The translations under genes and the position numbers were made by a program. A DNA stretch of 64,000 nucleotides from Pseudomonadota bacterium (lineage in GTDB: Bacteria > Pseudomonadota > Alphaproteobacteria > Dongiales > Dongiaceae), in the NCBI GenBank assembly GCA_016183985.1, contig JACPDN010000004.1, positions 186,001-250,000 on the forward strand, written 5' to 3'. The first letter of the stretch is position 1; every line of letters begins with the position of its first letter. Positions 1-8,124 of this stretch are shown here, in pieces. The notes under the pieces are model-generated. The model saw nothing but the letters and a program-made list of their open reading frames with translations, was not told where the DNA came from and made no database searches.

Positions 1-396
1 GCACAGGATCGAACGCGTGACGAAGCCCGATTTCTCGTCCGCCGCCTTGAAGAAGTTCTTGTCCTCATAGGCGTTCTCGACGACGACCAGGCGATCCTCG
101 GCGACGACGCGGCCGACGATGCCCTGGCCGGTCGGCACCTGCAGGCCGTCGATCCTGACCGGCCCGACACTGGCGCGGCAGACCAGGGTCGTGTCGGAAT
201 CGTCGAGCAGGAAGAGCGATCCCGCCTCGGTTTCGAGAAGCTGGATGACGTTGCCCAGGGCCTGGCCGACCGTCGCATCGACATTGAGCGAGGCGGCAAA
301 GGAGCGCGCGAGACTGGCGGCGAGATTGAGCGCGCCGCTATCTGAATCGGTTCCCGAATCGGTCGTCCCGGGCTTATCTGCGGTGTTGCCGCTCAT
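1..396 (-). CDS. GAF-domain signalling protein (partial, C-terminal part outside window)
   Basis: The reverse strand reads from an ATG at 394-396 to the window edge, giving the first 132 residues. A Gly/Ser/Thr/Asp-rich lead of about 22 residues is followed by the start of a GAF domain: a helix, then 'ETEAGSLFLLDD', then the typical 'VPTGQGIVGRVV' segment and 'VVVENAYEDKNF'. GAF domains bind small ligands or act as dimer sensors in phosphatases, histidine kinases and cyclic-nucleotide enzymes. The output domain lies beyond the window, so the activity is unknown. It is transcribed divergently from the response regulator at 689, which makes a shared signalling role plausible. No good ribosome site precedes the ATG, and a TGA overlapping it excludes upstream extension in this frame. 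Confidence 0.75.
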   Translation of the reverse strand, partial: MSGNTADKPGTTDSGTDSDSGALNLAASLARSFAASLNVDATVGQALGNVIQLLETEAGSLFLLDDSDTTLVCRASVGPVRIDGLQVPTGQGIVGRVVAEDRLVVVENAYEDKNFFKAADEKSGFVTRSILC

Positions 397-559
397 CTGC
401 GGGTGGTCTCGAAATCCGGCTGCTGGGCCATGGGAATCATGAATATGCCTGTTTTTCGCGTGGCCGGCACTCTAGCCCGCGTGCTTTGACGGCAGCAACA
501 GCGGCTCTTGCGCAAAGTGGCCGGGATGAGAGGGCCGTCACAGTCAGGCCGATACTTTT

Positions 560-598
560 CCCCGGTGCTTTTGCCCAGTGCCTTTCCCCAGTGCTTTT
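560..598. repeat. Three tandem 13-bp direct repeats upstream of the response regulator
   Basis: Three contiguous 13-bp units (560-572, 573-585, 586-598) read CCCCGGTGCTTTT, GCCCAGTGCCTTT and CCCCAGTGCTTTT. They lie about 90 bp upstream of the response-regulator ATG in the 292-bp divergent gap 397-688. I see no other recognisable element in that gap. They could be iterated binding sites or a simple local duplication. Confidence 0.55.
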
Positions 599-688
599 CC
601 TCGGCCCTGCCAGATGTGTATGCTGTGACCGAACGGCGCCGCCAGAGTGCCAGTTTAAGAAGCTGACTGTTCAGGGGGAAGCGACGGC

Positions 689-1414
689 ATGGCAGCCAAG
701 GACCATGGCCAAGGAGACATTAGCGGGGGATCAGGTGTCGAGGCCACGGGCCTCGCCTTCGTGGTGGCCGACGACCACCCTATGGTGCGAGATGCCTTGG
801 CAGCAGCCCTGAAAGGGGCGTTTCCGGACGCCAAAATCGGCTTTGCCGGCAGCCTTTCGGAGACCCAATCGGCGATCGACGCCACCCCTGAAACCGACCT
901 TGTGGTGCTCGACCTCGACATGCCTGGGATGCTGGGCCTTTCGGGGCTTGCGGCTTTGCGTGCCCAGCACCCCTCCCTGCCGATCGCCATCGTCTCGGCA
1001 ACGACCAATTCGGCGGCCATGCGCCAGGCGATCGAAATGGGGGCAGCCGGTTTTATTCCCAAACTGGCGGCGGCGGATCGCTTTCTGGATGCCGTGCGGA
1101 TGATTCTGGCCGGTGCCGTGGCCCTGCCCGATGAGGCGCGGGATGATGCGCTGGCCAGCCGCGACCGCGATCTTGCGCAGCGGGCGGCACAGCTGACGCC
1201 GCAGCAGCACCGCGTGTTGTCGCTGCTCGCCGAAGGAATGCCGAACAAGCTCATCGCCTATGAAATGCAGATCAGCGAGCCCACGGTGAAGGCGCATGTG
1301 ACCGAGATATTGCGCAAACTTGGCGTTACCTCACGCACCCAGGCGGTCATCCTGGCGCAGCGCCTGTCGCTCGACCCGGTGACGAAGCCGCTGCCGGCCG
1401 CCAGCGACGAATAG
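689..1414 (+). CDS. NarL/LuxR-family two-component response regulator
   Basis: This 241-residue protein has a receiver domain (about residues 22-145) and a C-terminal LuxR-type helix-turn-helix (about 170-235). The receiver shows the acidic pair in 'VVADDHP' (28-29), the phospho-acceptor Asp75 in 'VVLDLDMPG' and the conserved Lys125 in 'GFIPK'. The output domain reads 'LTPQQHRVLSLLAEGMPNKL' and 'SEPTVKAHVTEILRKL', the usual DNA-recognition region. It should be phosphorylated by a sensor kinase and bind promoters. No cognate kinase is adjacent; the divergent GAF protein is the nearest candidate partner. A purine-rich ribosome site AGGGGGAAG (673-681) lies 7 bases before the ATG. The family is certain and the regulon unknown. 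Confidence 0.93.
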   Translation: MAAKDHGQGDISGGSGVEATGLAFVVADDHPMVRDALAAALKGAFPDAKIGFAGSLSETQSAIDATPETDLVVLDLDMPGMLGLSGLAALRAQHPSLPIAIVSATTNSAAMRQAIEMGAAGFIPKLAAADRFLDAVRMILAGAVALPDEARDDALASRDRDLAQRAAQLTPQQHRVLSLLAEGMPNKLIAYEMQISEPTVKAHVTEILRKLGVTSRTQAVILAQRLSLDPVTKPLPAASDE

Positions 1415-1417
1415 GCC

Positions 1418-1870
1418 CTATTCGGCCGCTGCGGCCATATTGGCGCGGATGGCATTGAGCCGCTCGCGCAGGGCGATGATCGCGTCCAACGGTTCACCGA
1501 TCACCTCACCAAGGCGCTTCGGAATCCCTTCCGCCTTCGCGCGCAGGGCCCGGCCGGCATCGGTCAATGATATGCGCACCTGTCTTTCGTCGCCGGAATC
1601 GCGGGAGCGGGTGATAATCCCGGTGCCATCCAGCCGTTTCAGCAGGGGGGTGAGAGTCCCGGAATCGAGTTGCAGCTTGGCACCGATCTCCTTCACCGTG
1701 ACCCCATCCTCCTCCCACAGCACCAGCATGACGAGATATTGCGGGTAAGTGAGGCCCAGCGGTTCCAGCAGCGGCTTATAGGCCCGGGTAAAAGTGTGGC
1801 TGGTCGAATAGAGGGCGAAGCAGAGCTGCTGCGACAGCTTCAGCATATCGATGTCATGGCCTTGCTTCAT
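1418..1870 (-). CDS. ohrR: OhrR, MarR-family organic hydroperoxide-sensing repressor
   Basis: This 150-residue MarR/OhrR regulator has the winged-helix region at 'VTVKEIGAKLQLDSGTLTPL' followed by the wing 'ITRSRDSGDERQVRISLTD'. Cys17 in 'LSQQLCFALYSTSHTF' is at the position of the peroxide-reactive cysteine of OhrR proteins. Oxidation of that cysteine is known to release the repressor from DNA. The gene is divergent from ohr (2099), and the shared intergenic region carries two AATT-A-AATT palindromes that fit OhrR operators, so it should repress both ohr and itself. Length is typical for the family. Confidence 0.93.
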   Translation of the reverse strand: MKQGHDIDMLKLSQQLCFALYSTSHTFTRAYKPLLEPLGLTYPQYLVMLVLWEEDGVTVKEIGAKLQLDSGTLTPLLKRLDGTGIITRSRDSGDERQVRISLTDAGRALRAKAEGIPKRLGEVIGEPLDAIIALRERLNAIRANMAAAAE

Positions 1871-1936
1871 GGTGGAACCTCAAGGAATGCGTCTTTCTTA
1901 ATGTAAGTCCCTACGCGGCAATCGGGAATAGCTTGT

Positions 1937-1953
1937 GTGCAATTAAATTGCAC
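1937..1953. promoter_or_regulatory. Candidate OhrR operator 1 (perfect 8+1+8 palindrome)
   Basis: GTGCAATTAAATTGCAC is a perfect palindrome around one central A and resembles the known OhrR consensus (AATT-A-AATT core as in TACAATTAAATTGTA). It is in the ohrR/ohr intergenic region, nearer ohrR. Confidence 0.75.
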
Positions 1954-1976
1954 AAGCCAGCCATGCAGATCGCGCA

Positions 1977-1995
1977 TGCAAAATTAAATTGTGCA
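1977..1995. promoter_or_regulatory. Candidate OhrR operator 2
   Basis: TGCAAAATTAAATTGTGCA shares the AATTAAATT core and TGCA ends of operator 1 with one mismatched pair. The two centres are about 41 bp apart, close to four helical turns, so two OhrR dimers could sit on the same DNA face. Confidence 0.65.
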
Positions 1996-2098
1996 CAATC
2001 TAATTTCTGCCAATATCCTTCTCATCGGCGGCGGGCAATGAAGCCCACCCTGAATGAGGCCCCAAAAGACAGGGCGAGCCACGAAAGGAAGAGAGATC

Positions 2099-2524
2099 AT
2101 GAGCGTCAACGTTCTCTATCGGACCAAGGCCACAGCCACCGGCGGCCGTGACGGCAAGGCGCAGACGGCGGACGGCACGTTCAGCGTCACGCTTGCGACC
2201 CCGAAGGAATTGGGCGGTGCGGGTGGCCCGGGCAACAACCCGGAACAGCTCTTCGCGGCCGGCTATTCGGCCTGCTTCATCGGCGCCATGAAATTCGTCG
2301 GCGGCCAGGAAAAGATCAAAGTGCCGGCCGATGCCAGCATCACTGCGGAAGTCGGCATCGGCCCGCGCTCGGAAGGCGGCTTCGGTCTTGAGGTCTCGCT
2401 CGACATCTCGCTGCCGGGCCTCGACAAGGCGACGGCGCAGTCGCTGGTCGAGAAGGCTCACCAGGTTTGCCCGTATTCGAACGCGACGCGTGGCAATATC
2501 GATGTGAAGTTGAACGTGATTTGA
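2099..2524 (+). CDS. ohr: Ohr, organic hydroperoxide resistance peroxidase
   Basis: This 141-residue OsmC/Ohr-family thiol peroxidase reduces organic hydroperoxides in the cytoplasm with a lipoyl- or dithiol-linked donor. The catalytic pair is visible as Cys59 in 'FAAGYSACFIGAM' and Cys124 in 'KAHQVCPYSNATRGN', with the conserved Arg17 near the N-terminus; length and motifs match the family. The reading frame is open further upstream, but the ATG at 2099 is chosen because it follows a strong ribosome site (AAGGAAGAGAG) and gives the family N-terminus 'MSVNVLYRTKATATGGRDG'. It is regulated through the two palindromes at 1937-1995 by the divergent OhrR. Confidence 0.96.
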   Translation: MSVNVLYRTKATATGGRDGKAQTADGTFSVTLATPKELGGAGGPGNNPEQLFAAGYSACFIGAMKFVGGQEKIKVPADASITAEVGIGPRSEGGFGLEVSLDISLPGLDKATAQSLVEKAHQVCPYSNATRGNIDVKLNVI

Positions 2525-2544
2525 AAATTGACATCGGTTGAGAG

Positions 2545-2624
2545 AGTGGATGCCCGGGACTTTGCCCGGGCATGACGGCCTGCTTTACTTTTCGTCATGG
2601 CCGGGCTTGACCCGGCCATCCACT
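2545..2624. repeat. Dispersed double-hairpin palindromic repeat, copy 1
   Basis: Two roughly 32-bp GC-rich hairpin units in inverted orientation (2546-2577 and about 2592-2624) are separated by a short spacer. Each has a CCCGGG- or GCCGGGC-type stem and ends in GTGGAT/ATCCAC and TGACG/CGTCA. The arrangement matches the element at 60337-60416. It lies between the convergent 3' ends of ohr and the epimerase and could act as a bidirectional terminator. This type of intergenic palindrome is widespread in alphaproteobacteria. Confidence 0.75.
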
Positions 2625-2639
2625 TTTCCAGGAGAAGCC

Positions 2640-3518
2640 TCACCCCCGCCGCTTCTGCGCCTCCAGTGCCGCTTTCAGATTGGCGCGGATGAAGTCGCGG
2701 GCATGGCTGGCGAGATCGCTACTGTCTTCCCACAAGTTCCGCCAGATCGCCAGAATACCGGAAAGCTGCTTGTTGACGACGGTCGATGAGAAGCTCTCGA
2801 AGGTGATCGGGCCCTTGTAGCCCGCGCGCGCAAGGCCGCGGAAAATCTTGTCGAAATCGATCGACCCGGCGCCGAGATAGCCGCGGTTCGATTCGCCGAT
2901 GTGGAAGTAGCCGAGAAAGTCGCCGGTATCGACGACGCATTGCTCGATATCGGCTTCCTCGATGTTCATGTGATAGGTATCGAGATGCACCTTCACATTG
3001 GGGGCACCGATACGCTTGCAGAAATCGACCGCCTGGGCCGCCGTGTTGAGGACGTTGCTCTCGTACCGGTTCACGACCTCGAGGCCGATGGTCATGTTGC
3101 TCTTGGCCGCCTCGGCGCAGATCTTGCGCAGGACTTCCGCCGAATTCTCCATGCCGCGCTCGGTGGTCGGGTCGAAATACTTCATGAAGCCGGAATAGAG
3201 GATGCCGCACATATGCGTGCCGCCCATGTCGCGGGTGACGGCAAGTGCTTCGCGCAGCAGCTTTTCGCCGCGCTTGATCTTCTCCGGATCCTCGCTGGAG
3301 ATGTCGGCGCTGCCGTCGAGGCCGAGGCTGACAGTGATGCCAAGGCCGTTCGCCTCGGCGGTGCGGCGGGTGTGCTCGGGGTCGATGGTTTTAGGGTCGA
3401 GGGCCGGGATTTCGATGATGTCGTAGCCCAGTGCCGCCGTCCGCTCGATCGCCTTGGTGGCCTCGGCATGGCTCCAACCACCCACCCAGACCAGAGCATG
3501 GACACCGATCTTGTTCAT
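2640..3518 (-). CDS. TIM-barrel sugar epimerase (D-tagatose/D-psicose 3-epimerase-like)
   Basis: This 292-residue member of the xylose-isomerase-like TIM-barrel family should epimerise a keto-sugar in the cytoplasm using a divalent metal. The four expected metal ligands are visible: Glu in 'IGLEVVNRYE', Asp in 'VHLDTYHMN', His in 'FHIGESNRG' and Glu in 'ITFESFSS', the same order as in D-tagatose 3-epimerases. The N-terminus 'MNKIGVHALVWVGGW' also fits. The ATG is preceded by GGGAGG at ideal spacing. It stands alone, convergent to ohr, so the natural substrate cannot be read from context. Confidence 0.82.
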   Translation of the reverse strand: MNKIGVHALVWVGGWSHAEATKAIERTAALGYDIIEIPALDPKTIDPEHTRRTAEANGLGITVSLGLDGSADISSEDPEKIKRGEKLLREALAVTRDMGGTHMCGILYSGFMKYFDPTTERGMENSAEVLRKICAEAAKSNMTIGLEVVNRYESNVLNTAAQAVDFCKRIGAPNVKVHLDTYHMNIEEADIEQCVVDTGDFLGYFHIGESNRGYLGAGSIDFDKIFRGLARAGYKGPITFESFSSTVVNKQLSGILAIWRNLWEDSSDLASHARDFIRANLKAALEAQKRRG

Positions 3519-3697
3519 TCCGTCCTCCCGATTTCCGATTCCCTGACAGCGTTGTCAGCAGGAAATTAGGCCGCGAGGGCCGCCCTTGCCAGGGCCGAAA
3601 CGCCGGCCGCGCAATTTAATGTCAGACGAATGGAAGACTGGGTCAGTTTCGTTTCAAAGCCCTTCCGCTTTCGCAATGTTGCAATGCGAAACGGATA

Positions 3698-3727
3698 TTG
3701 AAAATCATGCCATAGCAGCCATATAGT
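3698..3727 (+). promoter_or_regulatory. Sigma-70-like promoter for the small gene at 3812
   Basis: TTGAAA (3698-3703), an 18-bp spacer and TATAGT (3722-3727) make a good -35/-10 pair about 85 bp upstream of the small gene's ATG. The rest of the gap 3519-3811 shows nothing else recognisable. Confidence 0.5.
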
Positions 3728-3811
3728 CGGTACTGCAGTGCAGCAATCGGCGACTTTCAGAAACGCCGGAGCACGGGAGGAAGATCCAATGTTTTTAGGA
3801 GGTCTTCCACA

Positions 3812-4129
3812 ATGTGGCCCTATAACGACGACGAACAGCTCTGGCTCGAAAAGAACGCCAGCCAGACCCAGCCTATCCCCCAAGGCCAGGACTATTTGCC
3901 GGACTATTATCGTCCGGAACCGGCACGCACGGTGGATTTCTATCGCCAGCGCGCCCATGAACTGCGCAACGAGGCGATCGGTCAGTTCTTCCGCAGCTTT
4001 GCGGACGGTGCGACCAGTCTGCTGCAACAGCTCGGCGCCATTACCAGTGGCAATCACGGCAAGGTCGAAGCCATGATCAACGAGTTGCGCGGCGCTAGGC
4101 CACGGACCGCTGCGAACGCTGGGCGATAA
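3812..4129 (+). CDS. Small hypothetical protein, polar
   Basis: This is a 105-residue protein with an acidic, Tyr/Pro-rich N-terminal half ('MWPYNDDEQLWLEKN', 'QDYLPDYYRPEPARTVDFY') and an amphipathic helix pair 'RQRAHELRNEAIGQFF' and 'ATSLLQQLGAI'. The Arg-x-x-x-Leu-Arg-x-x-Ala-Ile pattern recalls short alphaproteobacterial proteins of unknown function. A strong ribosome site AGGAGGT (from 3797) and a sigma-70-like promoter upstream argue that it is real. No signal peptide or membrane segment is seen. Its last 35 bases overlap the 3' end of the convergent histidine-kinase gene, which is unusual. I do not recognise its function. Confidence 0.65.
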   Translation: MWPYNDDEQLWLEKNASQTQPIPQGQDYLPDYYRPEPARTVDFYRQRAHELRNEAIGQFFRSFADGATSLLQQLGAITSGNHGKVEAMINELRGARPRTAANAGR

Positions 4130-7100
4130 GCGCCCGTAACCGCGCCGGCTTCACCGGCTTATGGAGCACGTCGAGGCTTAACGCCTTGGCGCGCGCCATG
4201 ACGATGGGGTCGCGGTTGGCGGTGATGAGGACGGCCGGCAGGGCATCGCCCCAGGCATCGCGCAGTTTCGCGATCTCGACGATGCCGTCCGGCTGATCGT
4301 CCCCGAGATGCAAGTCAATCAGCAGCAGATCCGGTGATCCCGCGCGCCCCGCCGACGCGGCGAGGGCCAGATCGGCATTGGCGGCGGTGATGACGTCGCA
4401 GCCCCAGCTCCTCAACAGCACATCCATGCCTTCACGCACCTGCTCCTCATCATCGACGCAGATCACGAAGGGCGCCTTGGTGAGCGCGTCGGGCCGCGCC
4501 TGATCGGGTGCTGCGTCTTTCAGTGTCGCCGCATCGGCCGCGGCCAGCGGCAGGTCGATGCTGAAGGCCGCACCCTTGCCTGGCGCCGATACCAGGCCGC
4601 GGGAATGGCCCAGCATGCGCACGATGCGGTCGACAATGGCTAACCCTAAGCCCAGCCCGCGCTCGCCGCCGACGCTCGCCGGTTTGAGGCGGATGAACTC
4701 CTGATAGATATTGCCCTGTTGATGCTGGGCGATACCGGGGCCGTTGTCGCGCACCTCGATGCGGATCGTGTCGCCGAGGCGCCGGCAACCCATCAGCACC
4801 CGCGCCCGTGCATTCGTGCTGCGGCCATAGCGGATGGCGTTGGAAAGATAGTTCTGCAGCACGCGGCGCAGCAGCGCCGGATCGGTCGTGACCCAGGCCT
4901 TGGATGGCACGACGCGTAGGCTCATGCCGCCGCGTTCGGCCAAGGGCGCGAAAGCATCGGCAAGGGATTGCAACAACGGCCCCAGCGGAATGGCGCGCGG
5001 CTCGGGCTTGATGGCGCCGGCATCGAGCTTGGCGATATCGAGCAGCGCATCGAGCAGCGCTTCGACCGAAGAAAGGCCGAGATCGACCTTCGCCACCAGC
5101 TCATCCGCGACATGGCGTTCGGAAAGCGCCGCCACGAAAAGCCGCGCCGCGTGGAGCGGCTGCAGCAGGTCATGGCTCGCCGCCGCAATGAAGCGGGTTT
5201 TGTCGATATTGGCTTCCTCGGCACGGGCTCGGGCGGTTTCAAGTTCCGCGGTGCGGGTGGCAACGCGCCGTTCCAGGCTTTCATTGGCGATGCGCAATGC
5301 TTCTTCCGCCCGGCGCCGCTCGGTGATGTCGACATAGAGAATGAAAAAGCCGACGACCTCGCCACTCTCGTCGCGATGGGGGATATAGGTACCGCTTGCC
5401 ACTTCGATCTTGGCATCGTTGGTGGGGAAATCGATCTCGAATACCTGGACATGACCGGCGAGCGCCGCATCGATATAGCGTTTCAGCAATTGATAGCGGG
5501 CATCGCCCAGGACATCGCGCACGTGACGCCCCTCGGTGGCGCGGGTGCCGTCCTTGAGCGAGGCCTGATACGGGCGGTTGGTGAAGCGATAGCGTTCTTC
5601 GCGGTCGATATAGGCGATGAGGACCGGCACGTTATCGGTCACGATACGCGTGCGCTTTTCGCTGTCGCGCAAGGCCTCCGCCGCCCGAGCCCGGGCGGTC
5701 ACGTCATTGGCAGTGATGACCACGCCGCCTTCCGGCAGGGGATCGGCGCGCAATTCCGTCACCGAGCCGTCACCGAGCTTCAATTCGCGCATGGCGACCG
5801 GTGCCGCTTCAAGCGCCGCCGCGAGCGAGGGAATCTGCGACGGCAGGTTGGCGATGTTGATGCCGATCGCCAGCGCATCCCGTTCGATGCCGCTCAAGGT
5901 CGCGAAACGGTCGTTCCATACCTCCAGCTTGCCGCCCGCATCGAAGACGGCCAATCCCAAGCCCATATGGTCGAGCGTGCGGCGCAGGAGATCCGCATTG
6001 TAGCGGATGGCTGCCGTGGCTTCGTCCAGCATTTCGCGGATCGAGCTCGGCATCCACAAGCCCTTGCGCCGGGCCGTGGTAACGACGACACGGGCGGAGG
6101 CCGCGCCGATCGTGCCGGAGAGCAGGCGTTCAGTGAACTCGACGGCTGCGGCACCGGAAAGATTGAGCGTGCCGAAGGCTTCCTCCGCCCGCTCAGCGCC
6201 GATGAAGCGAGCGGCCAGCTCCTTCAACTGATCAAGCTCGGTGCGCGCCGGCGAGACCGGCTTGCTGCGATGCTTTTCGATCTCGTCGCCGCAGAATGCC
6301 GCTGCCTGCTGCCGGTCGCGTGCCATGGGCTTGGCGAGCAGCGAGCCGGTGACGAGCAATACCAGATTGACCGCCATGGCGACGACGAAGCCGCGCAAGA
6401 GCGGATCGAACCAGGCGAGCGGACCGATGGGCGGCAGGGTCGGCGCCTCGGCCGGCTGGATCGTCGGCCACAGGATCGCCCATAACCAGACGGCAAACCC
6501 GCCGAGAAGCCCCGCGATGACACCGTAGCGATGAGCGCGGCGCCAATAGAGGCCGATGAGGAGCGGCGGGGCGAAATTGGCGACGGCGCAGAACGAGATG
6601 AGGCCGATCGTCACCAGCGGCAGCAGGCCGGCGATCGTGCGGTAATAGGCATAGGCCGCGAGCAGAATGGCGATGACAGCGAGACGCCGGACCATGAGGC
6701 CGAGCTGGCCGAGATGGGCGCCTTCCTCCTGACGCCGCCGCAGCAGCCAGGGCATCACCAGTTCGTTGCCGACCATGCCGGAAAGGGCCATGCAGGCAAC
6801 CGCCACCATGCTGGTCGCGGCGGACAGGCCGCCAAGGAAGATAAAAGCGGTCAGCCAATCGGCACCGGCCGATTGCGGCAATGTGAGGACGAAGAAATCC
6901 GGCACATGGCTGGGATCGAGCCGCGCCAGCCCAGCCATCGCGATCGGCACCACAAAGATATTGATGGCGACGAGATAGATCGGAAACATCCAGCGCGCGG
7001 TTTTGAGGCTCTTCGGGTGATCATGCTCGACCACCGCGACATGGAATTGGCGTGGCAAGCATAGAAACGCAAAGCCCGACAGTACCGTGAGCGCCAGCCA

Positions 7101-7880
7101 ATTGGCGTTGATCTCCGGTTTCATTATTTGGCTGGCGGCGGGGAGGGTATGCGCTTCGGCAAGCAAGGCGCCGGGCCCGTCGAAGACACCCCAGACGATA
7201 AAGACGCCGCCGGCCAACAGCGCACAGAGCTTCACCAGGCTTTCAAGCGCGATCGCCAGCATCATGCCGCGATGCTGTTCGCTGGCTTCCACATGGCGCA
7301 CACCGAACAAAATGGTGAAGGCCGCCATCATCAGCGTGACGATAAGGGCGGTGTCCTGCCAGACCGGGACATGGAGCACACCGCTCCCTGCCAGTTCACC
7401 GGCACCGATCTTGCCGGAGAGCGCCTCGAAGCTGAAGGACACCGCCTGCAGCTGCAGGGCGATATAGGGCATGGCACCCACAACGGCGATCAGCGTCGCG
7501 ATGACGGCGACAGCGCGCGAACGGCCATAACGTGCGCCGAGAATGTCGGCGATCGAAGTCACGTTCTGCTCTTTCGCACGTGCAACAATGCGTGCCATGA
7601 CCGGCCAGGCGAGGATGATCACCAGGATCGGGCCGACATAGATCAGCGCAAAATCGAGTCCGTTCGTGACGGCGCGGCCGACCGATCCGTAAAAGGTCCA
7701 GGACGTGCAGTAAATGGCTAAAGAAAGCGCATAGATCGCAGGTCCGAGCCTTCCACGAGACCAATGTGCCGCCTTCCGTTCGCCGGTATGGGCGATCAGA
7801 AAAAGCAGGCCGAGATAGGCCAGCGACAAAAGAAGTGTGAGGCTGCTCTGCGACATCTCGATAATGACCAGCTGATCCAA
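4095..7880 (-). CDS. Hybrid histidine kinase with N-terminal sodium:solute symporter-like domain
   Basis: This 1,261-residue membrane sensor has about 500 residues of SSSF/SLC5-like transmembrane helices ('LGPAIYALSLAIYCTSWTFYG'-type start), then two PAS-like regions (about 630-740 and 760-880). A HisKA domain follows with the phospho-acceptor His in 'AASHDLLQPLHAARLF', then an HATPase with 'NYLSNAIRYG' and 'GERGLGLGLAIVDR', and a C-terminal receiver ('VICVDDEEQVREGMD', 'LLLIDLHLGDDQPDG', 'LHKPVKP'). The architecture matches the CrbS/NahK-like transporter-fused kinases, which couple nutrient sensing to gene control. It is divergent from an MFS transporter at 8125, a candidate target. The start could instead be the internal Met9. 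Confidence 0.93.
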   Translation of the reverse strand: MDQLVIIEMSQSSLTLLLSLAYLGLLFLIAHTGERKAAHWSRGRLGPAIYALSLAIYCTSWTFYGSVGRAVTNGLDFALIYVGPILVIILAWPVMARIVARAKEQNVTSIADILGARYGRSRAVAVIATLIAVVGAMPYIALQLQAVSFSFEALSGKIGAGELAGSGVLHVPVWQDTALIVTLMMAAFTILFGVRHVEASEQHRGMMLAIALESLVKLCALLAGGVFIVWGVFDGPGALLAEAHTLPAASQIMKPEINANWLALTVLSGFAFLCLPRQFHVAVVEHDHPKSLKTARWMFPIYLVAINIFVVPIAMAGLARLDPSHVPDFFVLTLPQSAGADWLTAFIFLGGLSAATSMVAVACMALSGMVGNELVMPWLLRRRQEEGAHLGQLGLMVRRLAVIAILLAAYAYYRTIAGLLPLVTIGLISFCAVANFAPPLLIGLYWRRAHRYGVIAGLLGGFAVWLWAILWPTIQPAEAPTLPPIGPLAWFDPLLRGFVVAMAVNLVLLVTGSLLAKPMARDRQQAAAFCGDEIEKHRSKPVSPARTELDQLKELAARFIGAERAEEAFGTLNLSGAAAVEFTERLLSGTIGAASARVVVTTARRKGLWMPSSIREMLDEATAAIRYNADLLRRTLDHMGLGLAVFDAGGKLEVWNDRFATLSGIERDALAIGINIANLPSQIPSLAAALEAAPVAMRELKLGDGSVTELRADPLPEGGVVITANDVTARARAAEALRDSEKRTRIVTDNVPVLIAYIDREERYRFTNRPYQASLKDGTRATEGRHVRDVLGDARYQLLKRYIDAALAGHVQVFEIDFPTNDAKIEVASGTYIPHRDESGEVVGFFILYVDITERRRAEEALRIANESLERRVATRTAELETARARAEEANIDKTRFIAAASHDLLQPLHAARLFVAALSERHVADELVAKVDLGLSSVEALLDALLDIAKLDAGAIKPEPRAIPLGPLLQSLADAFAPLAERGGMSLRVVPSKAWVTTDPALLRRVLQNYLSNAIRYGRSTNARARVLMGCRRLGDTIRIEVRDNGPGIAQHQQGNIYQEFIRLKPASVGGERGLGLGLAIVDRIVRMLGHSRGLVSAPGKGAAFSIDLPLAAADAATLKDAAPDQARPDALTKAPFVICVDDEEQVREGMDVLLRSWGCDVITAANADLALAASAGRAGSPDLLLIDLHLGDDQPDGIVEIAKLRDAWGDALPAVLITANRDPIVMARAKALSLDVLHKPVKPARLRALIAQRSQRSVA

Positions 7881-7927
7881 TGATTAATGCACGCGTGTCG
7901 GTGCAGTGTCCATTGGGCCAAGGTCGC

Positions 7928-7955
7928 CCATACCAAAGTCTCCATACCAAAGTCT
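7928..7955. repeat. Tandem 14-bp direct repeat in the kinase/MFS divergent promoter region
   Basis: CCATACCAAAGTCT occurs twice head to tail (7928-7941, 7942-7955), perfectly conserved. It lies between the divergent histidine kinase and MFS genes and could be a regulator site or a recent slip duplication. Confidence 0.6.
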
Positions 7956-8124
7956 GGGGTCCATTCGCGCCCATGAAAGCTTAAGAGCGAATCTGGACCT
8001 TGATGCATCGCCATCGCCGACCCCCTGGTCGACGGTGCCGGTCGCCCAAGGGGCAAACCAGAGACCCGTCTTCAACAGCCGGAATAAGCGGCGCCGGGTC
8101 GGCAATTTTAGGGGAGAATGCAGC

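Noticed and set aside
4968-6485. Long + strand open frame opposite the hybrid histidine kinase
   Set aside because: Low-complexity, charged translation without domains; a shadow of the kinase gene.
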